A stretch of 64,000 nucleotides of DNA from Methylobacterium sp. W2 (GTDB lineage Bacteria; Pseudomonadota; Alphaproteobacteria; Rhizobiales; Beijerinckiaceae). Below the pieces are notes generated by a model. That model made no database searches. It was not told the origin of the DNA and worked only from the letters and a program-made list of their open reading frames with translations. Below, piece after piece: positions 55,539-64,000 of this stretch (position 1 is the first letter of the stretch; each line of letters begins with the position of its first letter). The stretch spans positions 1 through 64,000 of the forward strand of contig NZ_VMOA01000029.1 in NCBI RefSeq assembly GCF_020662345.1, read 5' to 3'. Position numbers and translations under genes: made by a program.

Positions 55539-56338
55539 TGAGCATGGACGCAGGGTCGCCCCCGGCCGGGAACGCGGCGACGAAGGCGGATTTCCTCGCC
55601 TTCGCCCATCGCCTCGCCGATTTCGCCGCGCCGCTCGCCCGGCACTATTTCCGCACCGAACTGCCGGTGGAAGCCAAGGCCGATGCGAGCCCGGTCACCG
55701 CCGCCGACCGCGCCATCGAATCCCTGCTGCGCGCCGAGATCCGCAGCGTCTATCCCGACCATGGCATCCTCGGTGAGGAGGAGGGCGGCGATTTCGAGCG
55801 GCCGCTCACCTGGGTGATCGACCCGATCGACGGCACCAAGAGCTTCATCACCGGCATGCCCCTGTTCGGCACGCTCATCGCCCTGGTCGCGGACGGGCGG
55901 CCGATCGTCAGCGTCATCGACATGCCGGCGCTAAGTGAGCGCTGGTGCGGCACCGGCGAGGCCGCGTGGTTCGGCGGTCGGCCCGCCCGGACCAGCGACA
56001 GGCACCTGTCCGAGGCCCGCCTGTTCGCCACCTCCCCGGACATCTTCGCAGGAAGAGATTCGGAAGCCTTCGCCCGGCTCAGCGAGGCAGTCGGCCTGCG
56101 CCGCTTCGGCGGCGATTGCTACGCCTACGGCCTCCTCGCCAGTGGTCATTGCGATCTCGTGGTGGAAGCGGGGCTCCAGATCTACGACGTGATGGCCCTC
56201 GTGCCGGTGGTGGAAGGGGCGGGCGGGGTGATCACCGACTGGGACGGACGAGCCCTGACGCCCGCCTTCGACGGACGGGTCGTGGCCGCGGCCAATGCCG
56301 GCCTCCACGCCGACGCCCTCCGACACCTGAGGACCTAA
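55538..56338 (+). CDS. Inositol-monophosphatase-family phosphatase
   Basis: The 266-residue protein has the metal-dependent phosphatase motifs GEEEG, VIDPIDGTKSFI (metal-binding D-P-I-D-G-T) and the C-terminal LQIYDVMALVPVVEGAGG. This family includes inositol, histidinol (HisN) and fructose-bisphosphate/PAP phosphatases. Pairing with two kinases suggests a cycle acting on the same class of phosphate esters, but no substrate can be fixed. ATG at 55538 overlaps the kinase stop by one base; ATG at 55544 is an alternative. Confidence 0.87.
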   Translation: MSMDAGSPPAGNAATKADFLAFAHRLADFAAPLARHYFRTELPVEAKADASPVTAADRAIESLLRAEIRSVYPDHGILGEEEGGDFERPLTWVIDPIDGTKSFITGMPLFGTLIALVADGRPIVSVIDMPALSERWCGTGEAAWFGGRPARTSDRHLSEARLFATSPDIFAGRDSEAFARLSEAVGLRRFGGDCYAYGLLASGHCDLVVEAGLQIYDVMALVPVVEGAGGVITDWDGRALTPAFDGRVVAAANAGLHADALRHLRT

Positions 56339-56406
56339 CTCCCGCTCCTGTCATCCCTCGTCCAAACTGGTATACCTGATGCCAATTTGACGAGGGGAGA
56401 TGTCCG

Positions 56407-57333
56407 ATGACCGTCCTGTTCCATCACGCGGCTTCGCTGGAGCACCGCACGCCGCACGGACATCCCGAGCGGCCGGAACGCATGAAGGCGGTTCAGGAGG
56501 CCCTGGGCACGGCGGACTTTGCCGGCCTCGACCGTCGCTCGCCCGAGGCCGCCGCCCTCGAAGCGGTGTTCCTCGCCCATCCCGAGGAATGGGTCCGCGC
56601 CATCCTCCGCTCGGTGCCGAGCGAGGGCCTCGCCCATCTCGATTCGGATACGGTGCTCTCGCCCGGCACCATGGATTGCGTCCTGCGCGGCGTCGGCGCC
56701 GCGGTGCAGGGCGTCGACCTCGTGATGACGGGCGCGGCCCGCAACGCTTTCTCGGCGATGCGGCCGCCGGGGCATCACGCGGAGCGCACCAAGGCGATGG
56801 GCTTCTGCGTCTTCAACAACGCGGCGATCGCCGCCCTTCACGCCAGGACGGTGCACGGGGCGGAGCGCGTGGCCATCGTCGATTGGGACGTGCATCACGG
56901 CAACGGCACGCAGGACATCGTCTGGTCCGACTCGTCGGTGCTGTTCTGCTCGACCCACCAGATGCCGCTCTATCCCGGCAGCGGTGCGGTCTCCGAGGAG
57001 GGCGAGCACGGCACGATCGTCAACGCGCCGCTCAAGCCCTTCGCCGACGGCGACGCCTTCAAGGAGGCGATGCGAAGCCGCATCCTCACCCGTCTCGAGG
57101 CGTTCAAACCCGACCTCATCGTCATCTCCGCCGGGTTCGACGCCCATTGGCGCGATCCCCTGGCTAACCTGATGCTGGAGGCCGAGGATTTCGCCTGGGC
57201 CACGGCCCAGGTGATGGAGATCGCCGGCCGCACCTGCGACGGCAGGATCGTGTCGCTGCTGGAGGGCGGCTACGACCTGAAGGGGCTCGGCGATTCGGTC
57301 GCCGCCCACGTGTCGGTGCTCATGGAAGCGTAA
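56407..57333 (+). CDS. Histone-deacetylase-family amidohydrolase
   Basis: The 308-residue protein has the zinc-hydrolase blocks RPPGHHAERTKAMGFCVFNN and DWDVHHGNGTQ (zinc Asp/His) plus GFDAHWRDP and LEGGYDL. Bacterial members deacetylate polyamines and other amides rather than histones. It lies 68 bases after the phosphatase stop on the same strand, so it may be the last gene of the cluster or separately transcribed. A GGGGAG sequence precedes the ATG. Confidence 0.88.
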   Translation: MTVLFHHAASLEHRTPHGHPERPERMKAVQEALGTADFAGLDRRSPEAAALEAVFLAHPEEWVRAILRSVPSEGLAHLDSDTVLSPGTMDCVLRGVGAAVQGVDLVMTGAARNAFSAMRPPGHHAERTKAMGFCVFNNAAIAALHARTVHGAERVAIVDWDVHHGNGTQDIVWSDSSVLFCSTHQMPLYPGSGAVSEEGEHGTIVNAPLKPFADGDAFKEAMRSRILTRLEAFKPDLIVISAGFDAHWRDPLANLMLEAEDFAWATAQVMEIAGRTCDGRIVSLLEGGYDLKGLGDSVAAHVSVLMEA

Positions 57334-57406
57334 GCAGGATCGAGAGTGGGATCGATCCGGGCAAGTCGTCCCTATCAGTCCAGGCAAGCTCCGATCAACA
57401 CAATCC

Positions 57407-57424
57407 TGTTTGTATGAAAGCACA
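57407..57424. promoter_or_regulatory. TGT-N12-ACA site resembling a PpsR/CrtJ operator
   Basis: TGT (57407-57409), exactly 12 bases, then ACA (57422-57424) matches the spacing of PpsR/CrtJ-type photosynthesis operators, although the flanking TGTC/GACA letters are not kept. PpsR controls bacteriophytochrome and photosystem genes in related bacteria. A single short match can arise by chance, so this is tentative. Confidence 0.35.
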
Positions 57425-57450
57425 CATAGCCGGTGGGAAAACTATGTGTG
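57421..57450. promoter_or_regulatory. 9-bp perfect inverted repeat upstream of bphP
   Basis: CACACATAG (57421-57429) and CTATGTGTG (57442-57450) form a perfect dyad with a 12-base loop, immediately after the TGT-N12-ACA site. It could be a dimeric regulator site or a hairpin; the spacing suits a regulator. Confidence 0.5.
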
Positions 57451-57675
57451 GCGTCGATATGGCAAAGCTGCATAGAGTCACTAGATAAATCCCCGTCCAT
57501 CTTCGGCGGTCGATGGATGCCCTCCCCCAGCGTGCCTCTACGCTGCGGGATGGTCTCAGCGAACCGCCCCCGTTAGCCGTCAGCGGAAGATCTTTCTCCG
57601 GAGACGCGGCTCAGGTGTTTCGAGAGGGCGGCCGTTCAGGCTTCCGACTGCCCGCAGACGCTACAGAATGGACGT

Positions 57676-59874
57676 ATGACGCAACTGAGTGCCCCCCGGA
57701 CGGCCGATCCGGCCCTGGATCCTCGTCAGGACGGCGACGTTTCGGATCTCGGTCCCGACCTGACCGTCTGCGACCGCGAGCCGATCCATATTCCCGGGGC
57801 GATCCAGCCTCACGGGCTCCTGCTGGTCGCGGGCGTCGAAGACCAGAGGGTGGTCGGTGGCGCGGGCGACATCGAGGGAATGCTGGCCACGGAATGGACC
57901 GGCCGGACGCTGTCCGAACTCCTCGGCGCGTCCCATGCCGCTCTCCTTCTCGACGCGCCGCAGGACGAGACCATCGTGATCGGGCAGGTCGAGGGCCTGC
58001 GCGCGGCGATGGATGCCACCGCCCGCTTCCAAGACGGCCAATGGCTGGTGCAACTCGAGCCCCAAGCTGCCCAATGGACCGATGCCACCAGCCTGCTCAG
58101 TTGGCTCGACCGCGCCGGGAGCGCGCTGGAGCGAGCCGCCGACCTCAAGACCTTGTGTGAACGGGCCGCGACGTCGTTCCGCGAGGTCACCGGGTTCGAC
58201 CGGGTGATGGTCTATCGCTTCCTCGACGACGATGCCGGTGTGGTCATCGCGGAGAGCCGCGTCCCCGAACTCGGCAGCTTCCTGCATCACCATTTCCCGG
58301 CCTCCGACATCCCAAAACAGGCCCGCGCGCTCTACATCCGCAACCGCGTCCGCGTGATCCCCGACGTCGCCTATGCGCCGCAGCCGATCCGGCCCAAGGA
58401 ACTGTCCCGGCTCGACCTCAGCGACATCGACCTGCGCAGCGTCTCGCCGATCCACCTTCAATATCTGCGCAACATGGACGTGGCGGCCTCGGCCTCGATC
58501 TCCATCGTCAAGGACGGCATCCTGTGGGGGCTCGTCGCCTGCCACCACCGCACGCCCCGCACCCTCGCCTTCGGACAGCGGATGGCCTGCCAGGCCCTGG
58601 CGGGGAGCGTCGCGCGCCAGATCAGGTCGCGGGAGGAAGCCGAGGATTACCGCGAGCGGCTGCAGCTCCGCAGCGCCGAGGACGTGGTCTCCGGAAAGGT
58701 TCTGGGCGAAGCGCCCCTCTCCAACATCCTGGTCGAGACGAGCGAGGACCTGCGCCGCATGCTCGGGGCCGACGGCTTCGCCATCCTGCAGGGCAGGGAT
58801 CTCCACCGTACCGGGCGCTGCGCCGAGGAGGCCGATCTGCGCGAGATCGCGGCCTGGGTGCGGACGGTGGGCGGGGCGCAGGCCCTCCACACCCACGCCC
58901 TCAGCAAGCAGTTCCCGCGCGCGGCTGCCTATCGCGCCCTTGCGAGCGGTCTCCTGGCCGTGGTCCTGTCGGGGGATGAGCCGATCATCCTGATGTGGTT
59001 CCGGGCCGAGCAGATCGAGCTCGTGAACTGGGCGGGCAACCCGCACAAGGCCGCCGTCGCCGTCGGCGACACCCTGAGCCCCCGCGCCTCCTTCGAAGCC
59101 TGGACCGAGGAGGTCCACGGCCATGCCAAGCCCTGGACCCTGCCCGAAATCGAGGCGGCGCAGCGCATCGTGCGTGAGTTGTACGAGGCGCGCCAGACCC
59201 GGCGCATCCGCGAACTCAACCGCGAACTCGCCGCCACCGTGGCGGACAAGGAAAGCCTGCTGGTCCAGAAGGATTACCTGATCAAGGAAGTGAACCACCG
59301 CGTCCAGAACAGCCTTCAGCTCGTCTCGGCCTTCCTATCCCTGCAGGCGAGAGCGGAGGGCAATGCGGATCTCAGCAATTCCCTGGGCGAAGCGCAGCGC
59401 CGTCTGTCCGCCGTGGCCCTGGTCCACCGGCGGCTCTACAGCGACGACAATGTCGAGATGATCGATCTCGCGCGCTACCTCGAGGATCTCGTCACAGAGA
59501 TGAGATCGTCGATGGGGCCCGACTGGGCGGAGCAGTTCAGCACCGATTTCGCCCCCGTGACCATTCCCACCGATGCCGCCGTGAGCATCGGGCTGATCCT
59601 GACCGAGCTCGTCATCAACGCCAACAAATACGCCTATGCCGGTGCCGTCGGGCCGATCGCCATCAGCCTCGAACAGCATCGCAACCGGTTCCGGCTGATC
59701 GTCGCCGATCAGGGCCGGGGCAAGACCGGCACGCGGAGCGGTTTCGGAACGCGGATGCTCAATGCCATGGTCGACCGCCTCGGCGGCACCATCGAGAACA
59801 CCAACAACCATCCGGGATTGAGGGTGATCATGACCGCCTCGATCGGCGCGCCCGAGCCGGCCGGCCGTCCGTGA
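57676..59874 (+). CDS. bphP: Bacteriophytochrome histidine kinase
   Basis: The 732-residue protein is a red/far-red photoreceptor with PAS-GAF-PHY photosensory module. The biliverdin-binding cysteine is Cys32 in LTVCDREPIHIPG, and the GAF core has PASDIPKQARALY with the key Asp211. The C-terminal output is a HisKA_2-type kinase (His541 in EVNHRVQNSLQLV, HATPase with LVINANKYAYA). It converts light into phosphorylation of an unidentified partner; no response regulator is adjacent. The stop overlaps the heme oxygenase start, so chromophore supply is coupled to apoprotein synthesis. Confidence 0.95.
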   Translation: MTQLSAPRTADPALDPRQDGDVSDLGPDLTVCDREPIHIPGAIQPHGLLLVAGVEDQRVVGGAGDIEGMLATEWTGRTLSELLGASHAALLLDAPQDETIVIGQVEGLRAAMDATARFQDGQWLVQLEPQAAQWTDATSLLSWLDRAGSALERAADLKTLCERAATSFREVTGFDRVMVYRFLDDDAGVVIAESRVPELGSFLHHHFPASDIPKQARALYIRNRVRVIPDVAYAPQPIRPKELSRLDLSDIDLRSVSPIHLQYLRNMDVAASASISIVKDGILWGLVACHHRTPRTLAFGQRMACQALAGSVARQIRSREEAEDYRERLQLRSAEDVVSGKVLGEAPLSNILVETSEDLRRMLGADGFAILQGRDLHRTGRCAEEADLREIAAWVRTVGGAQALHTHALSKQFPRAAAYRALASGLLAVVLSGDEPIILMWFRAEQIELVNWAGNPHKAAVAVGDTLSPRASFEAWTEEVHGHAKPWTLPEIEAAQRIVRELYEARQTRRIRELNRELAATVADKESLLVQKDYLIKEVNHRVQNSLQLVSAFLSLQARAEGNADLSNSLGEAQRRLSAVALVHRRLYSDDNVEMIDLARYLEDLVTEMRSSMGPDWAEQFSTDFAPVTIPTDAAVSIGLILTELVINANKYAYAGAVGPIAISLEQHRNRFRLIVADQGRGKTGTRSGFGTRMLNAMVDRLGGTIENTNNHPGLRVIMTASIGAPEPAGRP

Positions 59875-60515
59875 TGGGAGCAGCCAACGCCTCCGCCGAT
59901 CTCGCGCATCCGGCATTGAGCGAACGGCTTCGGGAGGAGACGCGCGACAGCCATGAGGATCTGGAACTCCGGCTCGACTGGCGGCGGCGGATGGCGACGC
60001 GGGAGGGCTACCTCGCTCTCCTCACCCGCTGGTGGGGGTTCCATCGGGTCTTCGAGCCCGCCGTCGCCGCACGCTTCGGCCCCGCGTTCGCGCAGCCGCG
60101 CGGCAAGCTGCATCTGCTGGAGCGCGATCTCGTCCATTTCGGACTGACCCAGGACATGATCGAGGCGCTGCCGCGGTTTACGGCGGGCACCGGCTTCCAC
60201 ACGCGTCCCGGGCTTCTCGGCGCGCTCTACGTCACGGAAGGCTCGACCCTGGGCGGACAGGTCATCGCCCACCACATCCGCCGCAGCCTCGGGGCGGAGA
60301 TCGCCTCGGGCGGGTGCGCCTATTACGAGGGCTACGGCAAGCGGGACACGGGGGCGATGTGGGCCTCGTTTCGAGCCTTCCTCGACCGATCCGGCGAGGA
60401 AGGCCCAGCGGACACCGTGATCGAGGGCGCCCGTTCGACCTTCGACGCCCTCAAGCTGTGGCTCACCGCCGGCCTCCCGCAGGATTCCGGTCCGGCTGGA
60501 CCGTCACAGCACTGA
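59874..60515 (+). CDS. bphO: Biliverdin-producing heme oxygenase
   Basis: The 213-residue protein belongs to the bacterial heme oxygenase family: the proximal histidine is probably His27 in DSHEDLE, and GALYVTEGSTLGGQVIA is the distal helix signature. It cleaves heme to biliverdin, iron and CO and so supplies the phytochrome chromophore. The ATG at 59874 shares a base with the bphP stop; a GTG three bases earlier is a possible alternative. Confidence 0.92.
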   Translation: MGAANASADLAHPALSERLREETRDSHEDLELRLDWRRRMATREGYLALLTRWWGFHRVFEPAVAARFGPAFAQPRGKLHLLERDLVHFGLTQDMIEALPRFTAGTGFHTRPGLLGALYVTEGSTLGGQVIAHHIRRSLGAEIASGGCAYYEGYGKRDTGAMWASFRAFLDRSGEEGPADTVIEGARSTFDALKLWLTAGLPQDSGPAGPSQH

Positions 60516-60528
60516 TCGACGAGCCGGA

Positions 60529-60840
60529 TCAGGCGGCGTCGATCGCGCGTCCGCCATAGGTTTCGAAGGACGTCATCACTTTCTCGGTGAGCCCGTCATC
60601 GAACGCGACGGTGACGCGGATCTCGCCTTCGAGGGCGGGCTCGCCCTCGGTGCCTTCCTTGAGACGGCCATCCTCGATATCGGCCCGCGCCGCCTCGGTC
60701 CCGGCAGTGTTGTCGTCGCCGGCGGGGGCGATGGTCACGGCGCTCCGATCGATCCCGTGTTCCTGGACGATGTGCTCGACTGCGGTCTCGGCATCGCGGC
60801 GGCTCTTGAAGTCGGCGGACATCGTCTTCGACATGATCAC
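60529..60840 (-). CDS. Small acidic stress-type protein, unknown
   Basis: The 103-residue protein is acidic and soluble, with SADFKSRRDAETAVEHIVQE near the start and ALEGEIRVTVAFDDGLTEKV at the end; the pattern resembles small stress-induced proteins of the YflT/general stress type seen in alphaproteobacteria, but I assign no function. ATG at 60840 or 60834. It converges on bphO. Confidence 0.6.
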   Translation of the reverse strand: MIMSKTMSADFKSRRDAETAVEHIVQEHGIDRSAVTIAPAGDDNTAGTEAARADIEDGRLKEGTEGEPALEGEIRVTVAFDDGLTEKVMTSFETYGGRAIDAA

Positions 60841-61077
60841 GGGTTCCGGGGGTTGCCTCGAGGCTTTGTGAACCCGCGGCCGTGGGAAAGGTTCAGCGCC
60901 GAATCGGAGCCGCCCTCGCCGGATGCCCCATGACGGAGGTGAAATACGCAGCCGTTATTTCATCTTGGCCACACTCCGATGGAATCTTGTGTTTCAGGCT
61001 CTGTTTCCACCAACAAGACGCCAATTTTGATGCAAACAAATGTTGTCCATCGCGCAATGCCCGGTTAAGTGCGGCTC

Positions 61078-61257
61078 ATGCCTAAGCTCGAATCTCTCCT
61101 GGACCGTCTCAAAGCTCGCCAGCGCGCCCTGATCCTGGAAGCGGCGGAGCACGACACGATGCCGGCCGACAGCACGCTGCGCCGCATCGCGGAGCTGGAA
61201 AATGCGATCGCCGCAGTGGAAGCCGTCCTCGACGAGACGCGGGCGCTTGCCCGCTAG
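61078..61257 (+). CDS. Small coiled-coil protein, hypothetical
   Basis: The 59-residue protein is almost entirely helical with heptad hydrophobics (LESLLDRLKARQRALILEAA and ELENAIAAVEAVLDETRALA). The start is an ATG at 61078; the frame runs only three codons further back to a GTG. Context: it precedes an exported small protein and lies after the bphO/acidic-protein pair. No family is recognised. Confidence 0.6.
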   Translation: MPKLESLLDRLKARQRALILEAAEHDTMPADSTLRRIAELENAIAAVEAVLDETRALAR

Positions 61258-61315
61258 CGAGCCTCGGCCGACCACCTATCCGCGACCAGGGCGCCGGGCG
61301 ACGCCTCATGCCCTG

Positions 61316-61690
61316 ATGGCGGCTGCCTTCATGGCGGGCATCGCCGCATCGGCCGGTGCCATGGTTCAGGAGGCGATGGCGCAGGAGGCGCCGGCTGCCG
61401 GGGTCGATCTCGATCTCCTCGAACGGCGCTGGCACAAATGCGTGCGGCAGGCCTTCTCCGGGCAACCCGCCGGGTTGGCGACCCAAGCCGCGCAGAAAGC
61501 GGCTTTGGCCGAGTGCAAATCCCTGGAGAACCAGTACGTCTCGGCAATGCTGGTGGCCCAGGCAGCCGAGGCCGAGGCCCGTCGGCAGGGCAAGCCATCG
61601 ATCGGCGCGAGGGCGAGGGGCTGGGCCACCTCGCTCCTGTCCTACGTGGTCGACCCGGTGACCTCCTGGATCGACGCCTGGCGCAAGTAG
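61316..61690 (+). CDS. Small exported protein, hypothetical
   Basis: The ATG at 61316 gives a 124-residue protein starting with a signal peptide (MAAAFMAGIAASAGAMVQEAMA, cleavage near AMA-QEAP). The mature part has two cysteines (WHKCVRQAF, ALAECKSLENQ) that could form a disulfide and an alanine-rich helix. No family is recognised; it may be periplasmic. An in-frame TTG at 61247, overlapping the upstream gene, is an alternative start. Confidence 0.6.
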   Translation: MAAAFMAGIAASAGAMVQEAMAQEAPAAGVDLDLLERRWHKCVRQAFSGQPAGLATQAAQKAALAECKSLENQYVSAMLVAQAAEAEARRQGKPSIGARARGWATSLLSYVVDPVTSWIDAWRK

Positions 61691-61703
61691 CGCCCCTCGC
61701 GCC

Positions 61704-63314
61704 TCAGGCCCCATCCATCTGCAATCCCGGCACGGCCGAGAGCAGATCGCGCGTGTAGGGATGGTCCGGCCGGCGGAACAGATCCGCGGTCCGCCGCTGT
61801 TCGACGATCTCCCCGCGATGCATCACCGCGATCCGGTCGCAGATCTTGGCCGCGACACGCAGGTCGTGGGTGATGAACAGCATCGCGAGGTTCAGGCGCT
61901 GCTTCAGATCCTCGAGGAGATCGAGCACCTGGGCCTGGACCGACACGTCGAGGGCCGAGACGGCTTCGTCGGCCACCAGCACGTCGGGCTCCATGGCGAG
62001 CGCCCGGGCGATGCCGATACGCTGGCGCTGCCCGCCGGAGAAGGCGTTGGGATAGCGCTCGGCGGCACTCGGCGACAGGCCGACGAGATCGAGCAGTTCG
62101 CGCGCCCGCGCCCTGGCCTCGCGGGCCGGAATGCCATGGGCGATCGGCCCGGCGGTGATGATCTGCTCCACCGTCCGGCGCGGGTTGAGGGAGGCGAAGG
62201 GGTCCTGGAAGATCATCTGGATGCGCTTGCGCTCGGTGCGAAGCACCCGCGGTCCCAGCGCCGTGTAATCCAGCGCGCCGAGGCGGACGGTGCCCCGGTC
62301 GGGGTCGATGAGCCGGATGGCGAGGCGCGCCGTGGTGGATTTGCCCGAGCCCGATTCGCCGACGAGCCCCAGGGTCTCGCCGCGCCGGACGTCGAACGCC
62401 ACCTCCTTGACCGCGTGGACGATGCGCGGCGGCCCGAACAGCCCCCGGCGCGAGGTGTAGGTTTTCGTCAGGCCGATAGCCGAGAGGGCGATGGGCGCGC
62501 CCTCCCGTGAGTCGCGCTCCGGGGGCACGATGCTCGGCACCGCCGCCAGCAGCGCCTTGGTGTAGGGATGCTGCGGGTTCCTCAACACCTCGTCGGCGGA
62601 GCCCGATTCCACCAGCTTGCCGCGCTGGAGCACCGCCACATGGTCGGCGATGTCCGCGACGACGCCGAAATCGTGGGTGATGAACAGGACGCTCATGCCC
62701 CGCCGCCGCTGCAGGTCGCGGATGAGCTTCAGGATCTGCGCCTGGGTGGTGACGTCCAGCGCCGTTGTCGGCTCGTCGGCGACGAGGATCGACGGCTCCA
62801 GCGCCAGAGCCATGGCGATCATCGCGCGCTGGCGCTGGCCGCCCGACAGCTGATGCGGATAGGCGCGCACGATCTGCGCCGGATCGGGCAGGCCGACTTC
62901 GGTGGCGAGCGCGATGACCTTGGCCTTCCGCTCGGCCGGGGTGAGGAGGCCGTGCGCCTCGAACATCTCGGCGATCTGGTCGCCGATCCGCATGACCGGG
63001 TTGAGGGCCGTCATCGGCTCCTGGAACACCATGGCGATGCGGCGCCCGCGCAAGGACCGCCAGTCGCGCTCGCCGAGGGTGAGCAGATCGCGGCCCTCGA
63101 AGACGATGCTGCCGGCGACCGGCGTCAGGGCCCGCGGCAGCAGGCCGGTGAGCGCATAGGCGCTCATGGATTTGCCCGAGCCCGATTCGCCGACGACGCA
63201 CAGGATCTTGCCCGGCATCAGGTCGAGGGAGAGATCCTCCACCGCATGCGGCCGGTCCGCCCCCTTCGGCAGGGCCAGGGTGAGGTTGCGGATGCTGACG
63301 ACAGGCTCGCTCAT
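61704..63314 (-). CDS. Dipeptide/oligopeptide ABC transporter, fused two-domain ATPase
   Basis: The 536-residue protein contains two full ABC domains in one chain, each with Walker A (GESGSGKS), signature (LSGGQRQR in the first, FSGGQRQR in the second) and Walker B ([20 protein letters not shown]; the second has Ala at the position usually Pro). This DppD-DppF/GsiA-like fusion energises uptake of peptides, glutathione or nickel-type ligands. The permease and binding-protein genes are not in the window. It starts two bases after the adjacent M20 peptidase stop, so the two are co-transcribed. Confidence 0.9.
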   Translation of the reverse strand: MSEPVVSIRNLTLALPKGADRPHAVEDLSLDLMPGKILCVVGESGSGKSMSAYALTGLLPRALTPVAGSIVFEGRDLLTLGERDWRSLRGRRIAMVFQEPMTALNPVMRIGDQIAEMFEAHGLLTPAERKAKVIALATEVGLPDPAQIVRAYPHQLSGGQRQRAMIAMALALEPSILVADEPTTALDVTTQAQILKLIRDLQRRRGMSVLFITHDFGVVADIADHVAVLQRGKLVESGSADEVLRNPQHPYTKALLAAVPSIVPPERDSREGAPIALSAIGLTKTYTSRRGLFGPPRIVHAVKEVAFDVRRGETLGLVGESGSGKSTTARLAIRLIDPDRGTVRLGALDYTALGPRVLRTERKRIQMIFQDPFASLNPRRTVEQIITAGPIAHGIPAREARARARELLDLVGLSPSAAERYPNAFSGGQRQRIGIARALAMEPDVLVADEAVSALDVSVQAQVLDLLEDLKQRLNLAMLFITHDLRVAAKICDRIAVMHRGEIVEQRRTADLFRRPDHPYTRDLLSAVPGLQMDGA

Positions 63315-63316
63315 GG

Positions 63317-64000
63317 TCAGGTTCCCCGTTTCGCGTCGCGCTGGGCCAGGATGCCGGGTCCGGTCTCGCCGAGATCCCAGAACAGGCCGGCCATCAGCAT
63401 CAGCGCCTCCCGGCTCATCGGCCCGAGCAGGTGCTCGTCCGGCCCGTGCTGGAGGCAGGCCGGGTAGGAATGCGGCACCCACAGGGTCGGCAGACCGAGG
63501 ATCTCGGAGAAGGCGTCGTTGGGCAGAGAACCGCCGAGATTGGGCAGCAGGGCCGGGCGCTTGCCCGTGCTGGCTTCGATGGAGGCCAGAGCCCAGCCGA
63601 CCCAGGGATCTTCCACGGGAAGCCGGGTGGCGCGGAACACCTCGGAGCGGGTGGCCCGCACCTCGACCATGGGGAAGCCCTTCGCGTCGAGATGGGCGCG
63701 CACGGCCGGGATCAGGCCTTCCCAGTCGGTGCCGACGACGAAGCGGAGCTGCAGCGTCGCCTTGGCGTGGGGCGGCACGGCGTTGAGCGGGCCGTCCGGG
63801 TCGCCGGTCTTGAAGGCCAGCACTTCGAGGGTGTTCCAGCCGAAGACGCGCTCGGCCGCCGTGAGGCCGGGCTCGCCCCACTCCTCGTCGATCGTCGGCG
63901 CGGTGGGGTCGGTCCCCACCGCGATGTCCGACAGCGCCGCGCGCACGCCCTCGGGGATGGCGGGCGGTCGCAGGGCATCGAGGAGGATCGTGCCGCGCCC
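63317..64000 (-). CDS. M20-family peptidase, 3' part (truncated by window edge)
   Basis: The reading frame is open to the right edge, where the gene enters from outside; only the C-terminal ~227 residues are visible. The dimerisation-domain strand GPLNAVPPHAKATLQLRF and the C-terminal metal-site histidine in CLQHGPDEHLLG identify the M20 peptidase/deacylase family. An adjacent peptide ABC ATPase suggests that it hydrolyses an imported peptide or acylated amino acid. The GTG at 63946 inside the frame is not a true start. Confidence 0.85.
   Translation of the reverse strand, partial: GRGTILLDALRPPAIPEGVRAALSDIAVGTDPTAPTIDEEWGEPGLTAAERVFGWNTLEVLAFKTGDPDGPLNAVPPHAKATLQLRFVVGTDWEGLIPAVRAHLDAKGFPMVEVRATRSEVFRATRLPVEDPWVGWALASIEASTGKRPALLPNLGGSLPNDAFSEILGLPTLWVPHSYPACLQHGPDEHLLGPMSREALMLMAGLFWDLGETGPGILAQRDAKRGT

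Larger units (their letters stand above)
57334..57675. other. Regulatory intergenic region upstream of bphP
   Basis: This 340-base gap separates the deacetylase and the phytochrome gene. It contains a TGT-N12-ACA site and a 9-bp dyad, listed separately, and an AT-containing tract (57395-57490). No gene is seen. Confidence 0.5.

Noticed and set aside
1..64000. CRISPR arrays, tRNA, rRNA, phage or intact insertion sequence
   Set aside because: No evenly spaced short repeats, tRNA-like cloverleaf, rRNA stretch, transposase or phage structural gene was recognised by eye.

Overview
The window is GC-rich, densely coded alphaproteobacterial DNA. Photosynthetic reaction-centre genes in the order pufL-pufM-pufC, a bacteriophytochrome with its heme oxygenase, a LOV-type histidine kinase, HWE/HisKA_2-class kinases, and intergenic palindromes of the CCCTCTCC/GGAGAGGG type together point to an aerobic, phototrophy-capable member of the Hyphomicrobiales, most likely Methylobacteriaceae (Methylobacterium-like). 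The taxon is inferred from gene content, not from a database match.

Layout. 1-3.1 kb: pufLMC, the tail of the puf operon. 3.1-3.9 kb: non-coding DNA with two ~245-bp direct copies of a palindromic repeat. 3.9-16.9 kb: a GGDEF-EAL sensor, a small cupredoxin, a polytopic DoxX-like membrane protein, a di-heme cytochrome c peroxidase, a NhaA antiporter, a TetR regulator divergent from a sugar-isomerase-like/epoxide-hydrolase-like pair with a clear operator dyad, an APC permease and an outer-membrane protein. 16.9-31.4 kb: carbohydrate enzymes (a GH63-like glycosidase and a GH15-like glucoamylase/trehalase preceded by a Gfo/Idh/MocA oxidoreductase), an RTX beta-helix protein behind an AT-rich leader, a PAP2 phosphatase, the LOV hybrid kinase and an MFS exporter. 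31.4-41.7 kb: short unknown genes, an HWE kinase, an NAD(P)-binding reductase, an MFS/AraC pair, a membrane metallophosphoesterase, a DUF2934-like gene and a chemoreceptor.

41.8-48.2 kb is a compact Urt/Fmd-type ABC transport operon (Tat-exported binding protein, two permeases, two ATPases) ending in an amidase-signature enzyme, so it probably imports and hydrolyses a small amide or urea-like compound. After a MOSC-domain gene and an OprB-like porin on the minus strand, 51.6-57.3 kb holds a tightly coupled plus-strand cluster: DeoR regulator, M20-type carbamoylase/amidohydrolase, two tandem paralogous choline-kinase-like phosphotransferases, an inositol-monophosphatase-family enzyme and a histone-deacetylase-family amidohydrolase. 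I recognise the families but no described pathway with this combination; it is the best candidate here for an undescribed catabolic or salvage system.

57.7-60.5 kb is the red/far-red light module bphP-bphO, with a TGT-N12-ACA site and a 9-bp dyad upstream. The window ends with short unknown genes, a fused dipeptide-type ABC ATPase and the 3' part of an M20 peptidase running off the edge. I saw no rRNA, tRNA, CRISPR array, phage or intact insertion sequence. Photobiology recurs across the window (reaction centre, blue-light LOV kinase, bacteriophytochrome), but the photopigment synthesis genes are not in it.
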